Shown here: positions 35,501-43,599 of the stretch, in pieces
Position numbering within the stretch: the first letter of the stretch is position 1
How the letters are laid out: the number at the start of each line of letters is the position of its first letter
Made by a program: the position numbers and the translations under genes
NCBI GenBank assembly: GCA_029706075.1
Contig: JAINUG010000178.1
Location: 226,929-290,928 of the forward strand
Length of the DNA: 64,000 nucleotides
Reading direction: 5' to 3'
Source of the DNA: Aldrovandia affinis
Lineage: Eukaryota > Chordata > Actinopteri > Notacanthiformes > Halosauridae
The notes under the pieces: model-generated
Told to the model about the DNA's origin: nothing
The model's input: only the letters and a program-made list of their open reading frames with translations
Databases searched by the model: none

Positions 35501-35782
35501 TGTGTGTCTGTGTGTGCCCAGGCCTTCCTGGAGAGTTACCTGACCCCGGGGCCCACGCTGCAGTACGGGCGGGAGCGCTGGCTGGCCAGGCACTGGACGC
35601 TGGTCAGCGAGGACGCGGTCACCAGCGGCCTGAAGGAGGGCTCCATCTTCCTGCTCAAGTGCATAGACTTCAGCCTGGTGGTGACCACCAAGAGGATTCC
35701 CTACATCAAGCTGTCCGAGGAGTTCATCGACCCCAAATCACACAAGTTCGTCCTTCGGCTGCAGTCAGAGACCTCCGTGTAG
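19208..35782 (+). CDS. vangl1: VANGL1, planar cell polarity protein (3' six coding exons; 5' end missing)
   Basis: Van Gogh-like four-pass plasma-membrane protein of the core planar cell polarity (non-canonical Wnt) pathway, which recruits Prickle and opposes Frizzled/Dishevelled. Exons: 19208-19639, 19966-20141, 23695-23828, 33906-34038, 34695-34929, 35522-35782. All introns are GT-AG and phases join exactly, giving 456 residues. Four hydrophobic segments lie in the first two exons and the protein ends in the PDZ ligand ETSV. Residues such as [22 protein letters not shown] in part, GQSRAMI and ELYYEEA match VANGL1 rather than VANGL2. About 68 N-terminal residues are absent; the full protein is normally about 524 residues. 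It converges on CASQ2, as in human. Confidence 0.93.
19680..19960. repeat. (GT)n-rich intron with internal tandem duplication
   Basis: The whole 326-bp intron after the first recognised exon is (GT)n with TCTGTG interruptions. Two similar halves (about 19668-19842 and 19855-19983) each begin CGTGCGTATCTG and end with the acceptor motif. Confidence 0.85.
19798..19842 (+). repeat. Duplicated 3' splice site and exon start (decoy)
   Basis: GTTAATACTGTCTCTCTC followed by CAG and the 18-base exon start GATGAGAACTACCATGGC is repeated exactly at 19942-19983, the genuine acceptor. After base 19842 this copy runs into GT repeats, so it is a decoy made by tandem duplication. Confidence 0.85.
19966..20141 (+). 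CDS. vangl1: VANGL1 exon with TM4
   Basis: 176 bases, from DENYHGIVQ to LGQL plus two bases of a Ser codon. It contains the fourth membrane span ([20 protein letters not shown]) and the start of the cytoplasmic tail ([14 protein letters not shown]). The donor is CTCAG/GTGAGC. The segment [13 protein letters not shown] is more cysteine-rich than the mammalian sequence I remember. Confidence 0.95.
20299..20450 (+). mobile_element. tRNA-derived SINE, family B
   Basis: The head TGTGGCTCAGCAGGTAGAGC and GGTTTGATTCCCATCGGGAC resemble tRNA A and B boxes, followed by ATGTACTGAGAAATGTATG. After 20408 the sequence switches to an inverted family-A tail (CATTACAGGCATTTGGCAGA). Confidence 0.75.
23282..23412 (-). 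mobile_element. Family C SINE, 3' fragment
   Basis: Resembles the 15044-15180 part of the reverse family-C copy (TTTTGGTAGCCAATTT, GAATTGCCCTCGCCCACGAA, then GCTGCCTCC). Truncated, head missing. Confidence 0.6.
23641..23694 (+). promoter_or_regulatory. (CT)n polypyrimidine tract of VANGL1 intron
   Basis: (CT)n directly precedes the acceptor CTCCAG at 23689-23694; the second case of a microsatellite acting as the polypyrimidine tract in this gene. Confidence 0.8.
23695..23828 (+). CDS. vangl1: VANGL1 exon, cytoplasmic tail part 1
   Basis: 134 bases: one base completing Ser, 44 codons ([13 protein letters not shown] ... LKVYNVD) and one base of Gly. The stretch [18 protein letters not shown] is diagnostic for VANGL1. 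The donor is GGACG/GTGAGTTC. Confidence 0.95.
24185..24220 (+). CDS. vangl1: Candidate 36-bp in-frame VANGL1 microexon
   Basis: A strong polypyrimidine tract and CCAAAG acceptor precede 24185, and a consensus donor (GACG/GTGAGTAG) follows 24220. The 36 bases preserve the phase of the flanking exons (1-1) and would insert [12 protein letters not shown] between VYNVD and GPGNN. The translation resembles the end of the preceding exon (LKVYxxDG), suggesting a partial exon duplication. No transcript evidence is available; inclusion is inference. Confidence 0.5.
24674..25220 (+). mobile_element. Tc1/mariner element, internally deleted (547 bp)
   Basis: Terminal inverted repeats CAGTACCAGTCAAAAGTTTG (24674) and its reverse complement ending at 25220 are flanked by TA target duplications (24672-24673, 25221-25222). 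Between them only the C-terminal part of a Tc1 transposase remains (24716-25071: [16 protein letters not shown]-like [14 protein letters not shown] with the second Asp and the Glu of the DDE triad). The N-terminal DNA-binding domain and first Asp are gone, so it is non-autonomous. Confidence 0.92.
25221..25260. repeat. (TA)n microsatellite
   Basis: Twenty TA units between two Tc1 elements; TA is also the Tc1 target site. Confidence 0.95.
25261..26780 (+). mobile_element. Tc1/mariner element with ~240-bp inverted repeats
   Basis: Long inverted repeats, 25261-25509 and 26544-26780, are imperfect reverse complements (for example GAGTCAATAGCAACAGCAGA at the inner right end). They enclose one transposase gene. 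Total length about 1.52 kb, usual for Tc1 elements. The left repeat has picked up extra bases around 25446-25470. Confidence 0.9.
25500..26450 (+). pseudogene. Tc1 transposase, frameshifted
   Basis: The N-terminal helix-turn-helix region ([37 protein letters not shown]) reads in one frame up to about 25790. The catalytic part continues in another frame ([53 protein letters not shown]). All three DDE-type acidic residues are present (SDES, QDDN, PIEH). A few residues normally found after LRAHRA also seem missing. It is a dead copy. Confidence 0.85.
26800..26925. mobile_element. Small palindromic MITE-like segment
   Basis: 16-bp perfect arms at 26851-26866 and 26905-26920 (TATAAAATAAACAATA), next to CAACTCCAAAATTATTCACA, which resembles another Tc1-family end. 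Confidence 0.5.
26939..27147. mobile_element. Tc1-type MITE (209 bp)
   Basis: Starts CAGGTAACTGCCAAAATAAT and ends with the related inverted end TTTAGGCAGTTACTTG, flanked by TA on both sides (26937-26938, 27148-27149). No coding capacity. Confidence 0.85.
27580..27800. repeat. Polypurine (GGA/GAA)n tract
   Basis: About 200 bases of almost uninterrupted G and A on the + strand, a candidate triplex-forming sequence. The lysine/arginine-rich ORF inside is a composition artefact. Confidence 0.9.
28381..28865 (-). mobile_element. Tc1 element fragment, same family as the MITE
   Basis: The end CAAGTAACTGCCAAAATAAA at 28381 matches the MITE at 26939. On the - strand, 28749-28543 encodes a C-terminal transposase piece ([37 protein letters not shown]). 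The 5' half of the transposase and the other terminal repeat are missing. Confidence 0.85.
29382..29545 (+). mobile_element. tRNA-derived SINE, family B
   Basis: Head TGTGGCTCAGCAGGTAGAGC, B box GGTTCAATTCC, then ACATATACTGAAAAATGTAT and the tail GTAAGTCGCTTTGGATAAAA. Confidence 0.85.
30734..32160 (+). mobile_element. Tc1/mariner element with ~200-bp inverted repeats
   Basis: The left end CAGTGGGGAAAATAAGTATT at 30734 follows a TA. The right copy ends near 32155 (GTGAAATACTTATTTTCC), the last few bases being altered. Both inverted repeats also contain the inner AAGTATTTCACCCCTAGC motif. About 1.4 kb. Confidence 0.92.
31112..31945 (+). pseudogene. Tc1 transposase with catalytic-core deletion
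   Basis: Starts [20 protein letters not shown], with the helix-turn-helix ([18 protein letters not shown]), the GRPR-like linker ([10 protein letters not shown]) and the first catalytic Asp ([11 protein letters not shown]). The reading frame changes near 31748. The segment carrying the second Asp and the Glu (QDNDPKH ... SPDLNPIE) is deleted, going directly to a C-terminal remnant near 31826-31940. Cannot be active. Confidence 0.88.
32280..32570. repeat. GT-rich repeat with 30-bp units
   Basis: Four almost identical 30-bp units (TTCGCGTGTGCTTGTGTGTA then CGTGTGTGTG) at about 32299-32410, then (GT)n to 32560. Confidence 0.9.
32886..33080. mobile_element. Non-autonomous hAT-type MITE
   Basis: Starts CATGGTTGCCCAAGTTCGGT and ends GGCCACCCCTG, with a long internal palindrome (GGCTTTTGTTCCAGCCCAGC against GCCGGGCTGGAACAAAAGCC). 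Flanked by a near-identical 8-bp target duplication (GCGTAAGT / GTATAAGT), the hallmark size for hAT. Confidence 0.78.
33089..33905. other. VANGL1 intron end, non-repetitive
   Basis: No gene or repeat recognised; ends with the acceptor TGTCCCCCAG. Confidence 0.5.
33906..34038 (+). CDS. vangl1: VANGL1 exon, cytoplasmic tail part 2
   Basis: 133 bases: two bases completing Gly, 43 codons ([20 protein letters not shown] ... RVRKRRA) and two bases of Arg. It carries the conserved [15 protein letters not shown] and [19 protein letters not shown] stretches. Acceptor CCCAG, donor CCAG/GTGGGC. Confidence 0.96.
34695..34929 (+). CDS. vangl1: VANGL1 exon, cytoplasmic tail part 3
   Basis: 235 bases completing Arg and encoding [20 protein letters not shown] through [20 protein letters not shown] to NNMTPK. 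This is the part of the tail known to bind Prickle and Dishevelled. Acceptor GCGCAG, donor AAG/GTGCGC. Confidence 0.96.
35522..35782 (+). CDS. vangl1: VANGL1 last coding exon
   Basis: 261 bases, 86 codons plus stop [23 protein letters not shown] leads to [11 protein letters not shown]. The final ETSV is the class I PDZ ligand that binds Scribble/Dlg-type proteins. Acceptor TGCCCAG. Confidence 0.97.
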   Translation, partial: AFLESYLTPGPTLQYGRERWLARHWTLVSEDAVTSGLKEGSIFLLKCIDFSLVVTTKRIPYIKLSEEFIDPKSHKFVLRLQSETSV

Positions 35783-35848
35783 GGACCCTGGGTTTCTTCT
35801 TTATTAATACCTTTTAAAAATGTGTTGTTTTTTGTTGTTGTTTTTTTT

Positions 35849-35920
35849 GGTTTTGGTTTTGGTTTTGGTTTTGGTTTTGGTTTTGGTTTTAATTTTAATT
35901 TTAATTTTAATTTTAATTTT
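35849..35920. repeat. (GGTTTT)7 then (AATTTT)5 in VANGL1 3' UTR
   Basis: Seven perfect GGTTTT units switch at 35891 to five AATTTT units, 67 bases after the stop codon. The GG runs could form a two-tier G-quadruplex in the mRNA. Confidence 0.95.
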
Positions 35921-36486
35921 ATTTTTTGTCATTTATGCATTTTTTTCTTTTATTTTTAGAAAATATCTCTAAATGTAAAGAGAAAATATATAAAAGTAAC
36001 ACAAATGATGAGCTGGACATATCTATGTATGTTTGACAGGGAATCAAACCCTATAGAGTGTGTGAGTGTGTGAGTGTGTGTGTGTGAGTGTGAGTGTGAG
36101 TGTGTGCTTGTGCGTGTACGTGTGCGTGTTTTTCCCCCAAGAATGATCTGGACAGGAAAGAGGAATAGTTTTAAATATTTTTTTATTTTTTTATTTTATT
36201 AATATTTGTATGTCCTAAAGCTCAGAAAGAACACTCAAACATGCTGGCTTTATCAGCACCGTAAGTCTTCTTTCACCGTTTTTATTATTTTTATTGTTTT
36301 GTTTGTTTGTTTTGTTGACCTTGCTTATAGGAATCATCTGATCCCTGTGTTGTTACCGTGTCACATGCTTCTCCCGGGGTTGTCATAGCAACATGTTTGT
36401 CGTTGATAAAACAAATATTCAGGTGCATATTTTTCAAACAAAATGACATTTTACCGACTATGAACTTGTACATGTATATATGCGTT

Positions 36487-36518
<32 letters not shown>

Positions 36519-36712
36519 CAAACGTATATGTACAAACATACTGTATTTGCCTGTGTGTAAATATAAACCTATATAAAGGTGATAATTTGATACGGTTTCA
36601 TTTTCTACTTTGCCTGCCTGCACATACAATTTCTGACTGTGGAATTCAGACGCTAACAAAAACACTCCTCTTCGTATGTTGTCATTCCGGGATGTGAACT
36701 TCTTTTTGAACG

Positions 36713-36718
36713 AATAAA
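36713..36718 (+). terminator. Candidate VANGL1 polyadenylation signal
   Basis: AATAAA about 930 bases after the stop, followed within 40 bases by GT- and T-rich sequence. The true site is untested. Confidence 0.4.
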
Positions 36719-36720
36719 AC

Positions 36721-39262
36721 AGTGTAGAAAACCGAGCTGATGTATCACATTTTCACTGCGTTTTCCCATAACGATGTACGATGTTAACGTGTTGCCTCGG
36801 CATCGTAACAACTTTGAGGGAATGCTGCGCGCTAGCTTGGAGTATCGTTTGCTTGTGAGCTTTAGGCTCTAGGCAGGCCCAGAGAATCAAAGTAAATCGA
36901 TTTTGCATTGATTTTCACATCCTTGTTTTTGTAAACACTCCTACTTGAATGCTGTCATAAAGGGGGCGAGTGATGGACTCATCTTTGTTTCCAGGATTAA
37001 TTTAGATGCAGTTTATGGTTGTTGTTTTTTTCCTCTCTTTGTTCATTGATAGCATCACTCTGTACCTTATTTGCCATTTTTATTTTTTCCAAACTTGCCG
37101 GTTGAGTTGGGTCCCGTTACTGCCTCGTTTTCTGGTCCGTAAGACCGTTTCCTGGATCGTTTGGATCCCGCTGAACCTTTTTCCTTTATGTCGTGAGCAG
37201 AGGCCAAAGACACACCCCTAAAGCTCCCATGCCTGTCATCATTTCCTGCCCTTTTTCTGCTGTGTCAGAGGGTTAATGAACTCCGCATGCTCCGGCCTTA
37301 AAAGCATTTCCTGTTTTTGTGTTGCTCTGTACGAGGTGTGAACATTTAATGCCGAACCTGACACCTTCGCTAAAGGATATTACTGTGCAAGGCCAGCCCA
37401 CACCTGGAGGCCAAAGGTAGAGTCCAAGTGGATAACTGAGACCAAAGTCCCAGGCAGGTCAAATCAAACTGCAAACATTTCGGTTGTTAACTCCCAAAGT
37501 GTGCCGGGGGAAAATAAATAATTGTGAGAATCTTTAGCATGCATACAGGTAGTGTATTCTTCCTTGCTTAAACACATTTCCTCGTAACAGAACGTTTAGC
37601 AAACGTTACCAGTGAAGCTACGTGAGAGAAGGTCGGCCTAGTCCATACAGAAGAAGAAAGCCCTGTTCAAGCAAAGGCCTCTCTTTGAATGACACCTTTG
37701 AACCCTGTGGTGACACGTTAACACCGATGTTTCAATATCGTGCCCCCTTAAAACATTACGTTTGCAGCGTGTGAGTGGTTACGTTGTGGATTAGGCTCAG
37801 AAATTCTGCTTTTGTGCTTACTTCCTGCTGGTTCTGGTTTGATTTGTCTATGTTTTGTCGTCTTGGAATGGAGGGATTCACCTGGAAACGTTCTCGCGCA
37901 GAGACAAGCGTGTTGAACGTTATTAACTTTTTCCAGAAAAACTACGGGTCACAGCTGGATTTCAAACCCGCACGAGATGAGTGACAAATGACAAGCCGCC
38001 GTGCCGTGGAGAGTGCACTTTTCCTCTCCGGTATTGACGTGCGTGGCTTCAATTGAAAGGACGCGATCCCTGAACGTCTTTCGTTGCCGTCGTCAGAGAT
38101 GTCTATTTCCTGTGGGATTGTAGGCGCCCAAGGGGCTTTGGCTTTGAGTTTACACTTTTGCTGGCTTTTCTGGGACAATTTGGTACACAGGACGATTTAC
38201 AGTCGCTGTCTGTTCACAGACACCAAATGGGGGCACATTGGCAAAGAGGCCAGCACCACCGAGGAATATTTGCAATATGACTGCAATAGTGATTAAAAAA
38301 ATAATAAAAGTTTTTCGTTTTTTTTTTTCTCCCCTGAAGTCTAATCACTTAACATGCATTCAATAAATGCAGTTTAAATGATTTTTATTTATCTGAGAAA
38401 ACCTATGAAAATAACCTCCAGGGGTGTTGCTCATGTGGTGTATAAGTCCAGGATAGTAAAATGAACAACATAAAAAAATGGCTGGTAGCGCCATCTAGCA
38501 GATGTACGTGGCAGTGCGTGGAAATTGGACAGCTGAAAAATTGAGAGCAACGGTATTGAAAGCGGCAGTGAGTAGATTTTATTGAGAAAAGAAAAGGAAT
38601 GTTATACACTTTATTAAAGTAACCCCTTCATTTTTTTTTTTTTTTTTTGCATAGAGATATTAAATATGGAAAATACCTTTTATGCATTGTCTGTAGATGG
38701 TCGGTTATTTTTACTGTCCCTTAAAAAAAAAAAAAAAAAAAAGTGATTTTTATGCAAGTTGCTGTTTGGATTTGGATTTTGACAGATAAGTTGTGCATTG
38801 TATGTACCTCTCTCACAGTGTGAATACGTGCCTCTGTTTGAACACAGTGTGTGTGGACTCACTCCCTGCATTACACGTACACGTACACACACACACACAC
38901 ACACAGGTTTCACTGGTCCATTTTTTAAGCCTTTTCTTGTTTTAGATCTGACATTTTATTGTAACAAATTGTTTTCAAATTCATAACATGAATATTTGTA
39001 TAAAATAAACATTTTTACAAAAATTTGTAAATGGTGTTCAAAAAGGACTATTTTATCATTTGTTCTCAGCCAGGTAAAAATGTATTTCCGTGTGTTGATA
39101 CGCTGCATGGAGTGACTGTGAGCGAGTCAGGGTCTCAGTTTAACATCTCACCTGAAAGATTATCAATTCGATTTTATTTGTGTCGTGCTTTTTACAGAAC
39201 ACTGTCATGAAGAGGCATTACAGAAAATATGAAAAGACGAAAATAGCAGGACTGAACCCCCG
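36721..39262. other. Intergenic sequence
   Basis: AT-rich, with poly-T at 38632-38648, poly-A at 38724-38742 and a short (AC)n at 38880-38905. No gene recognised; short ORFs lack homology. Confidence 0.4.
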
Positions 39263-39475
39263 ATTTACATTTTAGCAGACACTCTTATCCAGAGTGACCT
39301 AGTGTTTACATTTTTCTTCACACACAATCCATTTATACAGCTGGATATTTTACTGAAGCAATTCAGGTTAAGTACCTTTAGCTCAAGAGTACAATGGCAG
39401 TGTCCCACCTGGGAATCAAACCTACAACCTTGGCATTACCAGCCCAGTTCCCTAACCATTATACTACACTGCCAA
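39263..39475 (-). mobile_element. tRNA-derived SINE, family A
   Basis: Reverse copy with tail TTTTAGCAGACACTCTTATC, middle TCCATTTATACAGCTGGATA and head CCATTATACTACACTGCC. Confidence 0.85.
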
Positions 39476-39925
39476 CCTAAAAGCCAGAGAGTGAGGCAGC
39501 CCCCCAGTGGGGAGGAGCCTGTATTTGGGGGGGGGCGGGCCCGTCCTCTGCTGGCCGGCCCGGGTGTTAGCAGTGGGCTCTACTCTACTCTCCAACCCCT
39601 CAGCTGCCCACCAAAAGAGCTGGAACAACACAGCAGTCCTTTCTCTGGGCCCAATCTGCCCATCCACCATAGTCACAGTCCTGCCCCAGTCACAGTTATT
39701 AGCCAGTCACAGTCAGGGGCGGCTTTATGGGCTTAAGCCCCGAATGTTTTTAATCTTTTGAGAAAAAAAAAAAAAAAAAAAATTTAAATAACCACACGAT
39801 GCGTGATATTTTTCCTCCCTAGTCTTTCTTCTGACTCTGTAATCGTAAGAAATTACCGTGATGTAATGGAACGATAAACCGCTGGACACCACAGTCCCAC
39901 GTCGTGTAGATATATAGATAGACAT

Positions 39926-40290
39926 ATGCCATTTAGCAGACGCTTTTATCCAAAGCAACTTACAGTTGTGAATGCATTTTTACAGTTTTAGGCATTTAGC
40001 AGACGCTCCTATCTAGAGCGACTTACACAGTTCACATTTCTTTACATACAATCCATTATACAGCTGGATATTTTACTGAAGCAATTCAGGTTAAGTTACC
40101 TTGCTCAAGGGTACAACAGCAGTGTTCCCACCTGGGAATCGAACCTGCAACCTTGGCGTTATAAGACCAGTTCCTTGACCATTATGCTAACACTGCCGCC
40201 CCAGTGAATGCATACATTTTTTAGTATATGTGGTCCCAGCGTTGCCCACACCATGCTCTACCTACTGAGCCCCACACAACCACCGAACCA
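39926..40290 (-). mobile_element. Family B SINE interrupted by a family A SINE
   Basis: The tail of a reverse family-B SINE (CCATTTAGCAGACGCTTTTA) lies at 39928-39982 and its head (TATGTGGTCCCAGCG, then CTCTACCTACTGAGCC) at 40228-40275. A reverse family-A SINE occupies the middle. The duplicated GTGAATGCAT at 39968-39977 and 40204-40213 is the target duplication of the inner insertion. Confidence 0.85.
39985..40203 (-). mobile_element. Nested tRNA-derived SINE, family A
   Basis: Reads on the - strand as head GGCAGTGTTAGCATAATGGT, B box GGTTCGATTCCC, middle and tail; inserted into the family-B SINE. Confidence 0.88.
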
Positions 40291-40717
40291 CAGACAGAGC
40301 CTTGTCCGTGGGTTAAGCTCCAAATGTCTTCAGCCCCTAGCACCGCCCCGAGGCCACAGTACCGCTCCAGTCACAGTCCCTGGTTCACATGTGAGGAGAA
40401 ATAAATACAAGGACGTGTACCTGTCAGACAGAGTCTGCACCCCTTCTTCGGCTCATGCCCTGGGCCCACACTTCCTGCTTTCACTCATGAGCCCGTACCT
40501 CACTCTCGGTCTTCCCGACCTGCTAAAGAAGCACGTGTTTTCTAGACTAGACGGTTATTGTGGGACTAATGGCTCGTCTAGGCATGTCTGGTTAATTAGC
40601 AGTTAATTACGCCGCCATCGATCACACCTGACACATTCTATTGCCCCCTTGAGAGCGATATATTTTTTTGACAGACCTACATGTGTGGAGCTGTGAGATA
40701 CGGGCCAGGGAAGAGGT

Positions 40718-41025
40718 GCACACGCTTCCCGATTGGCTTTCATGCCTAGGCTCCTTCCCGATTGGCTTACGTGCGTAGGCTCCTTCCCGATTGGCTTACG
40801 TGCGTAGGCCCCTTCTTCATTGGCTTACACGCATGTGCCCCTTGCACACGCTTCCTGATTGGCTTTCATGCCTAGGCTCCTTCCCGATTGGCTTACGTGC
40901 GTAGTCTCCTTCTTCATTGGCTTACACGCATGTGCCCCTTGCACACGCTTCCTGATTAGCTTTCATGCCTAGGCTCCTTCCCGATTGGCTTACGTGCATA
41001 GTCTCCTTCCTGGTTGGCTCAGACC
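40718..41025. repeat. ATTGGCT minisatellite (~29-39 bp units)
   Basis: Ten units built on CCTTCCCGATTGGCTTACGT; eight keep ATTGGCT exactly. A higher-order block of about 98 bases (TTGCACACGCTTCCTGATTR then three sub-units) is repeated. Confidence 0.88.
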
Positions 41026-41793
41026 CCTCCCACACCGTTCTGCTCATTATTGACTTTATTTGTTCGCTGGCTTGTTTTGCGTGTTCTCCATTAAAGATCT
41101 GTCGATCGCGCAGCCAGATTATCTCCTGTTCGGTGCCAGCTTACCTTGATCTCCGGGGAGCTGTGAAGCCTGTGCCGCCGTCACTCAAAAGACCAGGGCG
41201 CACACAGTAGGGTCGATCACGTGACACATCTCCAACAGATCAATAGTTCTTGAATGGAAAAATCGAGTTTTCCTTTTATTTATTTATTTATCATCGTTAT
41301 TTTATTCTCATTTATTTTATTTAACCTTGCATTTTATTTGCCAGGGATTTCGGCAGAACGCCACCCCAACGATCCCTCACAGTCTCACTCTCACCACGCT
41401 TAGCTATCCCATCATCTGTTGTGCTCCTGCTGTGGCGTGCCGTCATCGTAACTTGTGAATGACTCTCGGTCCCAGGCACTGATCGCGAGGGCGTGTTCAG
41501 CATTGGCAAAAAGCTCCTCCCCTTCTCCGTGGCTCGCCTCAGCCTCTGCACAGGCGATTTAAGTGGACGGTCCCATCGGTAATCCATCCACGGTGGCATG
41601 GAAGCACTCAAATATATACCATTTACCATGTCTCCCGAGGAGCCTTTTAATGTTATTAACTGAATAAGAATAAGGAAGGCGAACATTACTGAATTATTAA
41701 AACTGTGCAGAATAATTCAAGGTTACAGAGCTCAAAGTCTAATGCCAGGGAGAGAAGCGATCCTGATCCACTAATGAGCAGCCTTGAGCCCCC
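41026..41793. other. Intergenic sequence with an unexplained - strand ORF
   Basis: The - strand is open from 41686 to 41321 (121 codons, with RRATEKGRSFLPMLNTPSRS and HSQVTMTARHSRSTTDDG). I do not recognise it; no splice or promoter context supports it. Confidence 0.25.
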
Positions 41794-42090
41794 AACACAC
41801 ACACACACACACACATACACGCACATACTCTCACACACTCACACACACACGCACGCACACGCTCTCACTCTCATACACACACACACTCACGCACACGCTC
41901 TCACTCTCATACACACACACACATACACACACACACACACTCACACATACACGCACATACTCTCACACACTCACACACATACGCACACACACTCACACTC
42001 ACACGCACACTCACACATACTCTCACTCTCATACATTCACACACATGCATGCACACGCTCTCACTCTCATACACACGCGCGCACACACTA
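41794..42090. repeat. CA-rich microsatellite
   Basis: (AC)n with CTCTCACTCTCATAC and GCACGC interruptions repeated several times. Confidence 0.92.
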
Positions 42091-43119
42091 ACAATGTGTC
42101 AATTGTTTATGTTTATTCACAGGGAACAAAGACTCCACTCTCACCTCAGGTTTAAAGCCAGAATGCATTTATTAATGTGTTCATCTTTATCACTATTTTG
42201 TTGATAATTGTTTTGAGACTTTTCAATTGATAATATCTGACATCTTTGGTGTAAGTGTGTAACATCGGACAATTGTTATGACCAAAAGAAAGAAAATAAA
42301 TTCAATGATACAACTATATTTACACATTGTAATTATCATATTCAATTTCTCATTAGATAGAGTATGATTTATGAGTTACCTGTAGCAGCAAATATACCCT
42401 TTGGCACAACTGTCCCAGGTTGCAGCATCCTGTTTGTCGTGTAACGTCACAGGATTATGATGTAATCAGAGATCGACATTGCTTGGCACTCATTACATCA
42501 CACATTGCATCACACATTCAGAAGGCCTATGTCGGCTTAGTTCCAAGCTCCCTAAAGAGCTTTGAATCTATAGGGCTTGTACCATGAGTTTACTGTTTAA
42601 GAAAAGCTGCCATATATTTCACAGATATCCCACCAGTTTTCCACTCGCATACACGTTGCATACACAATAAGGCACTTCATTCCATAACACATTCAAGGCA
42701 TCACAAAAAAAACAAAAAACTCCACTATCCGATGTTACCCACAACTGACTGTCAAGTTGACCGTGTTTTAGCAATTTTTTTGGGCTGAGTTTCGGTTTTC
42801 AGTGGGCGGTTTAGTCCCTGTTATAGGACCGTATCCGAATGTTCCCAATTAGCAGGGGATGAACTGCAGCAGAAGAGCGCATGGGAGAGGGATTTCGAGA
42901 GGGCAGCTTGGCAGTGTGTGCACAAGACTCTTACAGGAACCTGCAGGTAGTGACAGTGAGACTCCCAGTTCAACTCAGAATAATATTATAGCTATATTCA
43001 TGTATATTACATGAATCACGATGGGACACCTGTGCTGGAAGTCTCTCGCGTAAGAGCGCTGAGAAAAGTAGCCTCTCTCTTACACTGTCAACTGTTCCTG
43101 TAGAAAGAAAAAAAAATCC
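42091..43119. other. Intergenic sequence
   Basis: AT-rich with no gene or known repeat. It lies just downstream of CASQ2 and could include part of its 3' UTR if the proximal signal at 43120 is not used. Confidence 0.4.
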
Positions 43120-43125
43120 TTTAAT
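43120..43125 (-). terminator. Candidate CASQ2 polyadenylation signal (ATTAAA)
   Basis: The - strand reads ATTAAA about 190 bases after the stop. A canonical AATAAA is further away at 42168-42173. Neither is verified. Confidence 0.3.
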
Positions 43126-43311
43126 GTTATTTTTTACTTCACATTTACGTACAAAGCGTACATAATTCTATAAGAGCGTTCAAGGTAGATTTTCCTCTCT
43201 GCCTTGTGTTGCCCATTAACTTGTTGCTCCTGGTAACTGCAGAATCCAGGGTGAGATGAGTTACTCCGACGAAGTCATTAATGCTGGCTCCATGAATTTT
43301 CAGTTCATAAA

Positions 43312-43599
43312 TTAATCGTCATCATCATCGTCATCATCGTCATCATCATCGTCATCATCATCGTCATCATCATCATCATCATCATCATCGTTGTCGTCGT
43401 CATCATCGTCGTCGTCATCGTCGTCGTCATCATCGTCATCATCGTCATCATCATCGTCGTCATCATCATCGTCGTCATCATCGTCATCATCATCCTCAGT
43501 GTTGACCTTCCCAGACAGCACATCCTCAATCCAGTCCTCCAGCTCCTCTGCAGAGGGCAGGTCCTCATCGTCAGGCATGTCCAACCACACGCTGTCAGC
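43312..43599 (-). CDS. casq2: CASQ2 exon 11 with poly-aspartate tail
   Basis: 288 bases, 95 codons plus TAA. Begins [20 protein letters not shown], continues [15 protein letters not shown], then 60 residues of which 59 are Asp and one is Asn (AAC near 43391). GAT and GAC codons are mixed, showing expansion of a GAY trinucleotide repeat. The tail is the calcium-sensing and polymer-stabilising part of calsequestrin. The acceptor is CTGATAG. Confidence 0.96.
   Translation of the reverse strand, partial: ADSVWLDMPDDEDLPSAEELEDWIEDVLSGKVNTEDDDDDDDDDDDDDDDDDDDDDDDDDDDDDDDDDDNDDDDDDDDDDDDDDDDDDDDDDDDD

Noticed and set aside
19208-35782. VANGL2 identity
   Set aside because: The tail residues between TM4 and the last exons match VANGL1 ([27 protein letters not shown]) and the neighbour is CASQ2, not CASQ1.
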